Assembly (NCBI GenBank): GCA_017548765.1
Contig: JAFYZH010000021.1
Location: 1 to 64,000 of the forward strand
Length of the DNA: 64,000 nucleotides
Source: Lachnospiraceae bacterium
Lineage (GTDB): Bacteria; Bacillota; Clostridia; Lachnospirales; Lachnospiraceae
Direction of reading: 5' to 3'
The notes beneath the pieces are model-generated. The model did not search any database, was not told the origin of the DNA, and saw only the letters and a list, made by a program, of their open reading frames with translations. Made by a program: the position numbers and the translations under genes. Within the stretch, counting starts at the first letter, position 1. Every line of letters starts with the position of its first letter. Positions 52,291 through 61,311 of this stretch are shown here, piece by piece.

Positions 52291-53424
52291 ATGATGGGTC
52301 ATCTGTCCGCAGGCAAATTCATCAAGAATAATAAGAAGCAGGTCGCGGTGATCGTTGTGGCGCTGGCCTTAAGCGTCATGGGCATCTATTTGATCGGTTC
52401 CATCCTGGCGTCCACGAAGGAGTCGTTCCGTCCGGTCGTCGTGGAAGGATCGAAACGGCAAATGTATCTGGAACTCTCGTATGAGACATTGGCCTCGACG
52501 AACCCGGAAGACATGGAAACGATACAAGGCTTGTACAGCGTCGTGGTCGAGAAGCTGGAACAGCTGCCGGAGGTAAAAAGAGCATTCGTGAGCGAGTGGA
52601 CGAATTTTTCCTTAAAGGCTCTGCTCGGTAACCTCGGTTCGGAGATGCCGCTCCTGATGCCGGAAGATATCCCGACCTATCTGGAGCATATGAAGAGCAA
52701 ACTGGTGGACGGCCGACTCCCGGAGCAGGATTACGAGATGGTGCTGGACAGCGCCGTCATGCGAAACCAGGGCTATAAGATCGGCGACAAACTGGGCAAT
52801 AATCTCTGGACCATCGTCGGAGTCGTGGAAGGCCCCTACTATTCCTGCGCCGGAACGTCAGCGCGCGGAAACAACAACGGTTACGGCCTGATCATCCTGA
52901 ATGAGGAAGGGGTTTCCGGAGCGAAAGAACTGTTTGATAAGATCGGTGTCCCGCTGTCGAAACTGGATTCCATTTCCAACGACGCACAGAAGGGAAGCGA
53001 GATGTTCCAAAGGGAGGTCGTAGACGAGATCGACGGTTCTCTGCATGCGATCATCCTGGGCACGATCTTCCTGCTGGCGGTCTCCGTCACGGTCGCCTAC
53101 AACTCGTACATGCGTAACCGGGTCAATGAATACTGCCTGTACGCATCCCTCGGGTACTCGCGGCTGGAAGTCTATCGCATGATCCTGCGTGAGATCGCGA
53201 TCTTATTCGGCGCCGGCATCCTGCTGGGCTTCGCGGTGGCGGGAGGCATGATCGCATTGATCGATGTTCTCTTGATGCACCCGTTGGGCCTGATCCCGGT
53301 ATACATTGACACAGAACTGATCTGTACGATCCTGGCCGCCATGGCTGCGGTGATCGGCATCCTGCAGTTCCCGGCCCTCCTGTCCGTACACAGGATCCGA
53401 ACCATAGATATGTTGGAGGATTAA
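52291..53424 (+). CDS. FtsX-type ABC transporter permease
   Basis: A 377-residue permease: one N-terminal membrane helix (AVIVVALALSVMGIYLIGSIL), a periplasm-side type domain of about 200 residues, and three C-terminal helices with the FtsX/MacB core (YNSYMRNRVNEYCLYASLGYSRLEVYRMIL). It is the first gene of a permease-ATPase-permease cassette following the two-component system. Such sets commonly export or detoxify antimicrobial peptides or act as mechanotransmitters; the substrate is not known. AAGGAGG precedes the ATG. Confidence 0.87.
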   Translation: MMGHLSAGKFIKNNKKQVAVIVVALALSVMGIYLIGSILASTKESFRPVVVEGSKRQMYLELSYETLASTNPEDMETIQGLYSVVVEKLEQLPEVKRAFVSEWTNFSLKALLGNLGSEMPLLMPEDIPTYLEHMKSKLVDGRLPEQDYEMVLDSAVMRNQGYKIGDKLGNNLWTIVGVVEGPYYSCAGTSARGNNNGYGLIILNEEGVSGAKELFDKIGVPLSKLDSISNDAQKGSEMFQREVVDEIDGSLHAIILGTIFLLAVSVTVAYNSYMRNRVNEYCLYASLGYSRLEVYRMILREIAILFGAGILLGFAVAGGMIALIDVLLMHPLGLIPVYIDTELICTILAAMAAVIGILQFPALLSVHRIRTIDMLED

Positions 53425-53426
53425 TC

Positions 53427-54101
53427 ATGTTTGAGATAAAGAATGTAAGTATGATCTACGATATGGACAGCGACGAGAAGATGTACGCGCTGAGCAATGT
53501 GGACCTGGAGCTGCCGGAGCGCGGCCTGGTCGGCATTATCGGCCCGTCGGGAAGCGGAAAGAGTACGCTGATGTACTGCCTGTCTACGCTGAAGAAGCCG
53601 ACCGAAGGAAGCATCCTGTATAAAGGGGAGGAGCTGACCGCCCTGACGCCCGCGAAGCGGGAAATGCTGCGCCGCCAGAAGTTCGGCTTCATTTTCCAAA
53701 AACATTATCTGGTGCCCTACATGACAGCCTTTGATAACTGCGTGGTGTCCGCGCTGCCGGGGGATCCGGAAGCTGCCGAGCGCGCGAAATCGATGATGAG
53801 CCGGCTGGGACTTCGCGAGAAAGAATTCAAAAAGCGCCCTGCGAAACTCTCGGGCGGACAGTGCCAGCGTGTCGCTATCGCCCGTGCCATGATCAACGGC
53901 CCGGAGGTCGTGTTCGCGGATGAACCGACGGCGTCCCTGGACCATGAAAATGCATTCAATGTCATGCGGGTGCTTCGCGAATATGCCGAAGAGCATCTGG
54001 TTCTGGTCGTGACGCACGACCGGTCCATCCTGCAGGACGCCGACCGGATCATCGAGATCTGGGACGGCCGGATCAGCGCGATAAAAGACGCAGAGAGATA
54101 A
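53427..54101 (+). CDS. ABC transporter ATP-binding protein (LolD/MacB type)
   Basis: A 224-residue ATPase with intact Walker A GPSGSGKSTL, Q-loop FIFQKHYLVPYM, signature LSGGQCQRVAIARA and Walker B VVFADEPTASLD, followed by the H-loop LVVTHDRS. It works with the two flanking FtsX-type permeases. Gaps of 2 and 10 bases to its neighbours indicate one transcript. Confidence 0.93.
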   Translation: MFEIKNVSMIYDMDSDEKMYALSNVDLELPERGLVGIIGPSGSGKSTLMYCLSTLKKPTEGSILYKGEELTALTPAKREMLRRQKFGFIFQKHYLVPYMTAFDNCVVSALPGDPEAAERAKSMMSRLGLREKEFKKRPAKLSGGQCQRVAIARAMINGPEVVFADEPTASLDHENAFNVMRVLREYAEEHLVLVVTHDRSILQDADRIIEIWDGRISAIKDAER

Positions 54102-54111
54102 GGAGCAGTTT

Positions 54112-55221
54112 ATGAAACCGTTTTCAGCGTTTTACTATATAAAACAGAATAAGGCGCGCGCCTGCACGGCGGCGATCATGTTCGCCCTCTGCATGATGCT
54201 TATGATGGGCGGAAATTTCATCATGAGCACCATGTGGGCCTTCGATCAGAGCGCCGGGAAACTGGACCAGTTCATCACGGCGATGGTCCTGTCGACGGAT
54301 GAAAAACGGCAGGACTGGAAGGCGTTCCTGAGTGAGGTGGACGCGGACCCCGACCTTCAGATCTTCCACGGCTCCGGTTACGGACACGGTTCCATGGAAT
54401 ACGGGACCGCCTTAGGCGTCACCGCTTCGGGTAATGGCATGGTCTTCACGGTCCGGGAGGAGATGGAAGAAGCTTTCCGGATCATGGGGATCGATATCGA
54501 CACGTCGAAAGTACAGGATCATGGTCTGGTCCTCAGCTCGATGTACGCAAAGGGCGCGGAAGGCGTCGGTGTATCCGAGGGTGACGTGGTGGATCCTTCA
54601 TTTTCCAGTGCATTTGACACCGAGTACACGGTGGACGCGATCTATGAGGGCAATGACAACATTCAGTTCTACTTCATCCCAAGCGAGGTCCAGGCGTCCG
54701 GACGTGTATACATCCATGGCAAGAATATGGACCATGAGCAGCTGAAGCAGCGTCTGCTCGAGATCCGCGGGGACGGAAAGATCGCATTGTACACGAAGAC
54801 GGCGAAGGAAAACTTCGAAGAGTTTTTCTCGATCTTCCGTATCATTTTCTATGTTTCGATCCTTCTGATCGGCGTCATCCTGTCGGTCACGATCTCTTCC
54901 TGGTTTACAGGACACTTCATGAAGCGGACCTACGAATTCGGCGTGTACCGCGCCGTGGGTCGCTCCCGCAAAGAGGTGCGGCGCAAGATCGCGGCAGAGA
55001 TCCTGATCCAGGACCTGATCGGCATCATAGCCGGCTTGGCGATCGTGCTTCTGAGCACCTTCCTGCTGAATGAACTGGCCTTCGTGCCGAAGGGCAAATA
55101 CCTGCCCTATGTGAGCGACATGGGCATCCTGGGCGCTGTGGTCAGCAACCTGCTGGCGGTCATCCCGCTGATCTTTTTCAAATCCCGCGCCATGAACCGC
55201 GCGGATGTGACGGAATTCTAA
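54112..55221 (+). CDS. FtsX-type ABC transporter permease
   Basis: A 369-residue permease paralogous in layout to the first: N-terminal helix (ACTAAIMFALCMMLMMGGNF), outer domain of about 200 residues, and three C-terminal helices with FMKRTYEFGVYRAVGRSRKEVRRKI. It ends the cassette and is followed by a strong terminator. AAGGAGC precedes the ATG. Confidence 0.87.
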   Translation: MKPFSAFYYIKQNKARACTAAIMFALCMMLMMGGNFIMSTMWAFDQSAGKLDQFITAMVLSTDEKRQDWKAFLSEVDADPDLQIFHGSGYGHGSMEYGTALGVTASGNGMVFTVREEMEEAFRIMGIDIDTSKVQDHGLVLSSMYAKGAEGVGVSEGDVVDPSFSSAFDTEYTVDAIYEGNDNIQFYFIPSEVQASGRVYIHGKNMDHEQLKQRLLEIRGDGKIALYTKTAKENFEEFFSIFRIIFYVSILLIGVILSVTISSWFTGHFMKRTYEFGVYRAVGRSRKEVRRKIAAEILIQDLIGIIAGLAIVLLSTFLLNELAFVPKGKYLPYVSDMGILGAVVSNLLAVIPLIFFKSRAMNRADVTEF

Positions 55222-55245
55222 ATCGGTGGCGGTCGTTTCGCCCTG

Positions 55246-55292
55246 AAGGCTAACGAAATTGCTGTTTTAGGCAGTTTCGTTAGCCTTTTTTG
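55246..55292 (+). terminator. Terminator of the two-component/ABC region
   Basis: A 13-bp stem (55246-55258 with 55275-55287) is followed by TTTTTTG. It lies 25 bases past the permease stop. The internal 37 bases recur in a diverged copy at 55397-55433. Confidence 0.88.
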
Positions 55293-55320
55293 TGCTGCTT
55301 CGCGATGCTACTTGACGAGG

Positions 55321-55433
55321 ATGCTAACAGAAGTTGAGTTTTTGCGTGTTTTGTTAGCATTGTCGCCTCAACATACTGGTATTTCATGAAAAAAATGCTA
55401 ATGAAATTATCATTTTAGGCAGTTTCGTTAACA
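55321..55433. repeat. Two further GCTAA...GTTA hairpins
   Basis: ATGCTAACA (55321-55329) pairs with TGTTAGCAT (55352-55360). The stretch 55397-55433 repeats the terminator core 55249-55285 at about 30 of 37 positions. The three units share the same end motif, as if copies of one small palindromic element. No gene is seen in 55293-55507. Confidence 0.6.
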
Positions 55434-55507
55434 TTTACGGTAGAAGGGGAAGAGTATGCTTGTGAGGCATACCGGTCGGATGATCATAACAACATCTCCC
55501 ATTCCTG

Positions 55508-55542
55508 CTGTACAAAAATGCGGAATCCGCATTTTTGTACAG
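55508..55542 (+). promoter_or_regulatory. 35-base near-perfect palindrome
   Basis: Two perfect 17-base arms (CTGTACAAAAATGCGGA and its complement) around a single base. CTGTACAAA recurs at 55607-55615, over the -35 region of the downstream promoter. It is probably an operator or a long hairpin. Confidence 0.65.
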
Positions 55543-55607
55543 TAGCGCGGCGCAGACATGGATGCGCATTTGCCGCTTTTTGATTACGTGAAATGCGATA
55601 AAAAATC

Positions 55608-55636
55608 TGTACAAACCGAGGTGGGTGTGGTAAAAT
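55608..55636 (+). promoter_or_regulatory. Promoter of the LiaF-like gene cassette
   Basis: TGTACA (55608-55613), a 17-base spacer and TAAAAT (55631-55636) lie 75 bases before the chosen ATG. Confidence 0.5.
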
Positions 55637-55711
55637 CAATCTAGGATTTTCGGGCGAGTGTGTCGCCCGTGTTGTGGGATGTTTTTGGACCGACAGAGTG
55701 AGGAAATGAAT

Positions 55712-56785
55712 ATGAAGAAGTGTAAGCGTAGATGGAAGAAACGCGTGATGCTCGGGGCGCTCGCCGCGGGCGGAGCGTATGCGGTCGTAAAGACGAGGAA
55801 CGCGTACCAGGGCATCATGAAGATGGTCGAGGAAACGGACGACGATGAGCGGAAGATCATGGAGAAATTCGCCAAGTCGTATCACTATATAGGAAGCGCT
55901 GAGGAGTTTACGGGGGCGGCCGTTGGGGCGTTCTGTTGCTCGTTGCATTTGGAGATGCAGAACGCTCGGATCGAGAAGGATTGCGAGATCGAGCTGGGCT
56001 GTATGATGAGCTCCGTTGTGATCTTCGTTCCGGAGAAGATACATGTTGTAGTCGACGTGAAGATGACTTCCGGCGTGACCCGCTGGACCATGCAGAACGG
56101 CCTGCCGCAGGGCGCTGAGGGACCGACACTGCGCATTCACGGCGTGGCTCGCATGAGTTCGGTTTTGGTGCAGACACTTCCGGCTACGAGTGAGTCAGAG
56201 GAAAATGCAGATGCCGAAGCGTCGAAAGAGCCTGCGGAAACGAAGGCACCCGCAGAGGAGCTGCCGAGCGGCGGTCCCATCACGGATGATGAGCCCGTGG
56301 AGAATTATGAAGCGGAAGAAGAACCCGTTCGCGTGATAAAGATCACAGATATGGACGAAGCGGATGACGCATCCGAAGAGGAGTTAGCGGAAGAAGAACC
56401 GGGTGAGGAAGAGTCTGAAGAGATCTCCGAGCCGGAAGAACCGGTTGAGGAAGAACTCCCTTCTGAGAAAGAAGAGCCCGAAGAGGGACCGACTGCTGAG
56501 GAGCCGGTTGAGGAAGCATCTGAAGAGATCTCCGAGCCGGAAGAGCCGGTTGAAGAAGAACTCCCTTCCGAGGAGGCAGAGGAATCTGCTGAGTCTGAGG
56601 AAGAAGAGCCGACCGAGCCCGAACCTGCAGATGAAGAAACCACCGACACCCCGCTGGAGGAAGACCTCGACGAGGACGATGATTTCGCAGGGGATGATAA
56701 GCGCAAACGTTTGTCACAGGACCAGATCGACGCGATCTTAGACCGGCTGGCGGACGAATATGAGGAGCGCGGCGGAGAGGAATAA
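55712..56785 (+). CDS. LiaF-like protein with long acidic tail
   Basis: A 357-residue protein. A basic start and a short hydrophobic stretch (11-24) precede a domain at about 60-155 that resembles the strand-repeat C-domain of LiaF-type envelope-stress proteins: GAFCCSLHLEMQNARIE, then SSVVIFVPEKIHVVVDVK. Residues 160-330 are a Glu/Pro/Ser-rich tail with two copies of a 17-residue unit ending in EEPVEEELPSE. The C-terminus KRLSQDQIDAILDRLAD looks like the short SQxEIDxLL helix seen in FliM/FliY. The start at 55712 has GAGG at the right distance. The next gene starts 2 bases after the stop. The LiaF link is by pattern only. Confidence 0.65.
   Translation: MKKCKRRWKKRVMLGALAAGGAYAVVKTRNAYQGIMKMVEETDDDERKIMEKFAKSYHYIGSAEEFTGAAVGAFCCSLHLEMQNARIEKDCEIELGCMMSSVVIFVPEKIHVVVDVKMTSGVTRWTMQNGLPQGAEGPTLRIHGVARMSSVLVQTLPATSESEENADAEASKEPAETKAPAEELPSGGPITDDEPVENYEAEEEPVRVIKITDMDEADDASEEELAEEEPGEEESEEISEPEEPVEEELPSEKEEPEEGPTAEEPVEEASEEISEPEEPVEEELPSEEAEESAESEEEEPTEPEPADEETTDTPLEEDLDEDDDFAGDDKRKRLSQDQIDAILDRLADEYEERGGEE
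56414..56572 (+). repeat. 54-bp direct repeat in the acidic tail
   Basis: 56414-56467 and 56519-56572 are nearly identical 54-base units, 105 bases apart, coding for the same 18 residues (SEEISEPEEPVEEELPSE). This is a recent in-frame duplication. Confidence 0.8.
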
Positions 56786-56787
56786 AC

Positions 56788-57513
56788 ATGCTGGAAGTAA
56801 ACAACATATCCAAAATGATGGACATTTTCCCGGTCATCAATAACGTGTCCTTCACGGTCGAGGACGGGGAGATGATCTCGATATGCGGGGATCCTTACGG
56901 CGGAGATCTCGTGTTGCAAGCCATACCGGGACTGCTGCAGGTAAAGCGCGGTTACGTGAAACTGGACGATGCGATCATCGCCGGCCACGGCATGACGAAG
57001 AAAAGCGAAGACTATGTGGGGGTGTTTTCCTATATCAGCACTACAGGAACACTTTTGTGGGAGAAAAGCTTCGATTACAACCTGAAATTCAGGGCGAAGT
57101 GGTTCGATAACTACAATACGCAACGGGCGCTCGACACTCTCGAAGCATTGGCCCCGGGATTCAACCGCAGGAAGCGGGCATCCTCGCTGGGCGAGCAGGA
57201 TCTCGCGATCGCGGCCTTCGCCCTGGGTATGGGCATGGAAGCGAAATACTTCCTGGTGGATAATATTTGGAAAGACATTCAGGATGGAACGATCGTAGAG
57301 AAGTGCCTGGCCATTTTGGAGGAGCGTAAGCAGCAGGGCTGCGCGGTCCTCGTGGTCATGGATGAACACTTTTTATGCGGACCGGGTCGCGAGCATTTCA
57401 AGCGCATCCTGTACATGAAGATGGGAGCGCTGATCACGGATGCGACGCCGCAGACGAGCGTGGATAAACCTTTGGAACTTTTGATCGAAGAATGGAAGAG
57501 GGTGGCGAAATGA
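56788..57513 (+). CDS. Degenerate, probably inactive ABC ATPase
   Basis: A 241-residue protein with overall ABC-ATPase layout: VINNVSFTVEDGEMISICG at the start, and DNIWKDIQDGTIVEKCLAIL where the Walker B and D-loop should be. But every catalytic motif is lost. Walker A reads GDPYGGDLV (no Lys, no Ser/Thr), the signature reads SSLGEQD, and Walker B ends VDN instead of DE. The sequence is otherwise well-formed and uninterrupted, so it is not a recent pseudogene. It overlaps the membrane gene downstream by 4 bases. It may be a structural or regulatory partner of that permease. Confidence 0.75.
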   Translation: MLEVNNISKMMDIFPVINNVSFTVEDGEMISICGDPYGGDLVLQAIPGLLQVKRGYVKLDDAIIAGHGMTKKSEDYVGVFSYISTTGTLLWEKSFDYNLKFRAKWFDNYNTQRALDTLEALAPGFNRRKRASSLGEQDLAIAAFALGMGMEAKYFLVDNIWKDIQDGTIVEKCLAILEERKQQGCAVLVVMDEHFLCGPGREHFKRILYMKMGALITDATPQTSVDKPLELLIEEWKRVAK

Positions 57514-58268
57514 TGCGATTTTTGGATTTATTCCGTCTGGAAATGCGAAGCCTCCGGCTTCCGATAGTCGTGTGGATCGTGGTCATGACGGCGGCCTGGT
57601 TCCTGGTGCCGACTTATATGATCTGGGCGATCGTTTGTTATGTGTTTGCCCTGGGCGGCCTCGCCATGAAGTGGTGGCAGTGCCGCAGGGATTACATGAA
57701 TAAGAATTACGCGGTCCTGTACAGCTTGCCGGTGAACCGGCAGCAGTTCCTGGCCGCACGTTGCCTGGCCGGCGCGGCGTCGGGGTGGATCATCTACACC
57801 GCGTCGATGATCGTGATGCACGTTTCCGACCGTTTCGACCTGAAATGGCTGGAGCGCGGACCGATGGAAGAGCTGGCGGCATATGACGAACCGAGTAACT
57901 ATCTGATGCAGTACTGCACGAACCGCAGCGGCATGTTTTCCGTGAATCTCGAACTTATCTTCCGTGTGATCCTGGCCATGGCGTTCTTTTCGATGTGCAT
58001 CGAGTTGTTCCACATCGCGAAGCAGAATTATCCGGTCGTATTTTTGATCTACGTCGTGACGAACCTGATCGTGCGCTTTATGTGCATCCATCTCGTTGAA
58101 GGCACGCCGGTCATGATGTTTTTGGTGCAGCCGCTGGCCATGCCGGTCACCCTGCTGTACTATGGGGTAATGGGTGCGATCGGAATACACAGTTTGAGGA
58201 ATTATTATACCGGATTCGAGGGAAAGCCGGAGGCGATCATATCGACCGCCGGAGATACATCCTTCTGA
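57510..58268 (+). CDS. ABC-2-like membrane protein
   Basis: A 252-residue membrane protein with six hydrophobic segments (IVVWIVVMTAAWFLVPTYM, MIWAIVCYVFALGGL, and others). Its internal wording resembles ABC-2 permeases (NYAVLYSLPVNRQQFLAARCLAG). It starts within the stop of the dead ABC ATPase gene (ATGA), so the two are coupled. No active ATPase lies in the cassette. Function unknown. Confidence 0.72.
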   Translation: MMRFLDLFRLEMRSLRLPIVVWIVVMTAAWFLVPTYMIWAIVCYVFALGGLAMKWWQCRRDYMNKNYAVLYSLPVNRQQFLAARCLAGAASGWIIYTASMIVMHVSDRFDLKWLERGPMEELAAYDEPSNYLMQYCTNRSGMFSVNLELIFRVILAMAFFSMCIELFHIAKQNYPVVFLIYVVTNLIVRFMCIHLVEGTPVMMFLVQPLAMPVTLLYYGVMGAIGIHSLRNYYTGFEGKPEAIISTAGDTSF

Positions 58269-58333
58269 TCCGGACCATGCGGGCCTGATAAGCCCGGAAG
58301 AAAAAGATCGACAGATCACGTAAGGAGTGGCAT

Positions 58334-59743
58334 ATGGCAGAGAAAGATGTGCGACCGCAGGACGCCGGAGAATACAAAATCCCGGAAGCGGTCACTTCGA
58401 TCATAGAGCGGCTGGAGGCGGCGGGTCACGAGGCCTACGCTGTCGGCGGCTGTGTGCGGGATATGCTGCTTTCGCGTGAGCCCAATGACTGGGACATCAC
58501 GACGTCCGCGAAGCCGGAGCAGGTGAAGGCGATCTTCCGCCGGACCGTGGATACGGGGATCGAGCATGGGACCGTAACGGTCGTTATGGACCATGCGAAT
58601 TACGAGGTAACGACGTACCGGGTGGACGGCGTCTATCTGGACGGACGGCATCCGAGCGGGGTGACATTTACCGCGAGTTTATCGGAGGACCTGAAACGAA
58701 GAGATTTTACGATCAATGCGATGGCGTTTCACCCGAAGCGCGGCTTGATCGATCTGTATAATGGGCGCGAGGACCTGAAGCAGGGCGTGATCCGCTGTGT
58801 GGGCGCGGCAAATGAACGGTTCAGCGAGGATGCACTTCGCATCCTGCGGGCGTTTCGCTTTGCGGCGCAGCTGGGTTTTGCGATCGACGAGGAGACCCTC
58901 GAGGCGGCAAAAGCATTGGCCGCAAATTTGGAACTCATCAGCAAGGAAAGGATCGCGACGGAGCTGGTGAAACTGCTCACTTCCGACCATCCGGAGGAGT
59001 TCATGCACATGTACGAGGCCGGGGTGACGAAGTACGTCCTGCCGGAGTTCACGGCCTGCATGGAGACAGAGCAAAACACGCCGTTCCACTCGTTCAATGT
59101 GGGCGTGCATACGATGCGGGTGGTGTGCGGAGTGCGCGCGGACCGCGTGCTCAGGCTGGCGGCGCTGCTGCACGACATCGCGAAACCGAAGACGAAAACG
59201 GTCGATGAGAACGGGCGGGCGCATTTCTACTACCATGCGAAACTCGGTGCGAAGATGGCGGGGGAGATCCTCCGCGATTTGAAATTTGATAACGATACCA
59301 TACGGCGCGTGACGCACCTGATCGAATATCATGACGATCGGAGGATCTACGGCGGGGAGGACGGGCTCACCTTTGCAGATGCGGAACGCGGACGCAGAAA
59401 GATCCGCAGAGCCATGAACCGGATCGGGAGCGAGGATTTCCTCCTCCTGCTGGAACTCATGCGTGCGGACGCAAACGGAAAACTTGAGAAACCGAATGAA
59501 GGGACCGAACTGGCCCTGAGGGGATTGGATGAAGCAGAGCGATACTATGGTGAGATCCTGGCCGCCGGCGAATGCATTTCGCTGAAGGACCTGAAGATCA
59601 CCGGACGGGATCTGATCGCTATGGGCTACACGCCCGGACCGCAACTGGGAGAGAAACTGAACGAACTCCTGTTGGCGGTCGTGGATGATCCGTCACTGAA
59701 TACGCGCGAAGCATTGGCCGCACGCGCGAAAGAGGGGCTCTGA
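58334..59743 (+). CDS. cca: CCA tRNA nucleotidyltransferase
   Basis: A 469-residue class II CCA-adding enzyme. The nucleotidyltransferase head has AYAVGGCVRDMLL and NDWDITT (metal Asps), then RRDFTINAMAF and ALRILRAFRFAAQLGF. An HD-type domain follows (ALLHDIAKPKTKTVDENGRAHFYYHAKLGA). It adds or repairs the CCA end of tRNAs. AAGGAGTGG precedes the ATG. Confidence 0.94.
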   Translation: MAEKDVRPQDAGEYKIPEAVTSIIERLEAAGHEAYAVGGCVRDMLLSREPNDWDITTSAKPEQVKAIFRRTVDTGIEHGTVTVVMDHANYEVTTYRVDGVYLDGRHPSGVTFTASLSEDLKRRDFTINAMAFHPKRGLIDLYNGREDLKQGVIRCVGAANERFSEDALRILRAFRFAAQLGFAIDEETLEAAKALAANLELISKERIATELVKLLTSDHPEEFMHMYEAGVTKYVLPEFTACMETEQNTPFHSFNVGVHTMRVVCGVRADRVLRLAALLHDIAKPKTKTVDENGRAHFYYHAKLGAKMAGEILRDLKFDNDTIRRVTHLIEYHDDRRIYGGEDGLTFADAERGRRKIRRAMNRIGSEDFLLLLELMRADANGKLEKPNEGTELALRGLDEAERYYGEILAAGECISLKDLKITGRDLIAMGYTPGPQLGEKLNELLLAVVDDPSLNTREALAARAKEGL

Positions 59744-59766
59744 TGAAGTGCCGAAATAGGAAAATG

Positions 59767-59789
59767 ACGATCAAAGAAGATTTGATCGT
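59767..59789 (+). promoter_or_regulatory. Leader hairpin before the uracil permease gene
   Basis: ACGATCAAA and TTTGATCGT form a perfect 9-bp stem around GAAGA, 28 bases before the start codon. AT-rich sequence follows. It could be a PyrR-type or other control hairpin, but no anti-hairpin is apparent. Confidence 0.45.
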
Positions 59790-59817
59790 AAATTTATAAA
59801 AAAATATGGAGGTTACT

Positions 59818-61287
59818 ATGAAACTAATTTACCAGGTCGAAGACAAACCGAAGTTTTCACAATTGATCGTTTTTGCCTTGCAGCAGTTGCTGGCGATCAT
59901 GACGGCTACGCTGGTAGTTCCGGTCATCATCAACGGAAATGTTGCCGCTGCCATTGCAAAAAAAGAGATCGAATGGCAGATGACGAAGCCCATGAGCCCG
60001 GCCGCGGCGCTGTTCGGCGCTGGTGTCGGAACCCTGATCTACCTGTTCTTTACGAAGCGTAAGAGCCCTGTATTCCTCGGTTCTTCATTCGCATTCCTCG
60101 GTTCGCTGACATCCGCATTTACCGGTGCTGCCACCATGGCGCTCGGATACCTCGGACTGATCCTTGGTGCGTTTATCGCAGGCCTTGTGTACGTGATCAT
60201 TTCCTTCGTTGTTAAACTTCGCGGAACGGGCTGGATCGAGAAACTGATGCCGGCGGTCGTTATCGGACCTACCGTTGCCATCATCGGACTCGCTCTCGCG
60301 GTCAATGCGGTCGGCGACCTTACGACGGCGATCAAGGCCAATGCATTGACCGGAACGGTTGCGACCGACCCGAAGATCGCGCTTCTGTGCGGACTGGTCA
60401 CACTGGCGGTCGTTATGATCTCCTCCGTTTATGGTAAGAAGAGCGGCAAATTGATCCCGTTCATCTATGGTATCCTCGCCGGCTATGTCTTCGCTCTGAT
60501 CGTAAGCCACTGCGGATACATGCTTAAGATCCCGGAGATGTACATTATCCCCGAAAACGCATGGGATGGTTTCCTCGTAGACGGAAGCGTGACATTTAAG
60601 TCGTTTATCTCCATGCCGGAGTTCTCCTTCCTCAATGCGAGCGGAGCGTTTGGCGACTTAAACCCGACATATTTCCTCACGATCTTGGTTGCATATGCGC
60701 CGGTTGCGTTCGTTGTATTTGCCGAGCATATCGCAGACCACAAGAATATCTCTTCGATCATCGAGAGAGACCTGCTTAAGGATCCCGGCCTCGATAAGAC
60801 CCTCCTCGGCGACGGTGTCGGCTCCATGGTCGGCGCATTCTTCGGCGGCTGTCCGAACACCACCTATGGAGAGTCCATCGGTTGTGTGGCGATCACGAAA
60901 AACGCTTCGGTAGTTACCATCTTCGCGGCTGCCATCGGCGCGATCCTGATCTCCTTCTTCAACCCGTTCATCGTGTTCATCAACTCGATCCCGAGTTGCG
61001 TCATGGGCGGCGTATGTATGGCCCTGTATGGTTTCATCGCCGTATCCGGTCTGAAGATGATCCAGCAGGTCGACTTGAATAAGAATAAGAACCTCTTTGT
61101 AGTATCCGTGATCCTGATCTCCGGCGTCGGCGGACTTGAAGTATCCTTCAATACGTCCAACGGTGTGATCACGATCACGAAGGTAGCCTGTGCATTGATC
61201 CTTGGTATCCTTACGAACCTGATCCTGAAGAATGCACCGGATGAGGAAGTGACTGAAGAGAAGACAGAAAAGAAAGCAAAGAAATAA
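59818..61287 (+). CDS. uraA: Uracil permease (NCS2 family)
   Basis: A 489-residue transporter with 14 membrane segments. NCS2 signatures are QQLLAIMTATLVVPVI near the start, FAEHIADHKNISSIIERDLL, and GGCPNTTYGESIGCVAITK. The wording is closer to uracil permeases than to xanthine/purine permeases. It imports uracil with protons. The start at 59818 is chosen because GGAGG lies before it. The C-terminus is a short charged tail. Confidence 0.9.
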   Translation: MKLIYQVEDKPKFSQLIVFALQQLLAIMTATLVVPVIINGNVAAAIAKKEIEWQMTKPMSPAAALFGAGVGTLIYLFFTKRKSPVFLGSSFAFLGSLTSAFTGAATMALGYLGLILGAFIAGLVYVIISFVVKLRGTGWIEKLMPAVVIGPTVAIIGLALAVNAVGDLTTAIKANALTGTVATDPKIALLCGLVTLAVVMISSVYGKKSGKLIPFIYGILAGYVFALIVSHCGYMLKIPEMYIIPENAWDGFLVDGSVTFKSFISMPEFSFLNASGAFGDLNPTYFLTILVAYAPVAFVVFAEHIADHKNISSIIERDLLKDPGLDKTLLGDGVGSMVGAFFGGCPNTTYGESIGCVAITKNASVVTIFAAAIGAILISFFNPFIVFINSIPSCVMGGVCMALYGFIAVSGLKMIQQVDLNKNKNLFVVSVILISGVGGLEVSFNTSNGVITITKVACALILGILTNLILKNAPDEEVTEEKTEKKAKK

Positions 61288-61311
61288 AAACGTTTTTAGG
61301 GGGGCGTGATC

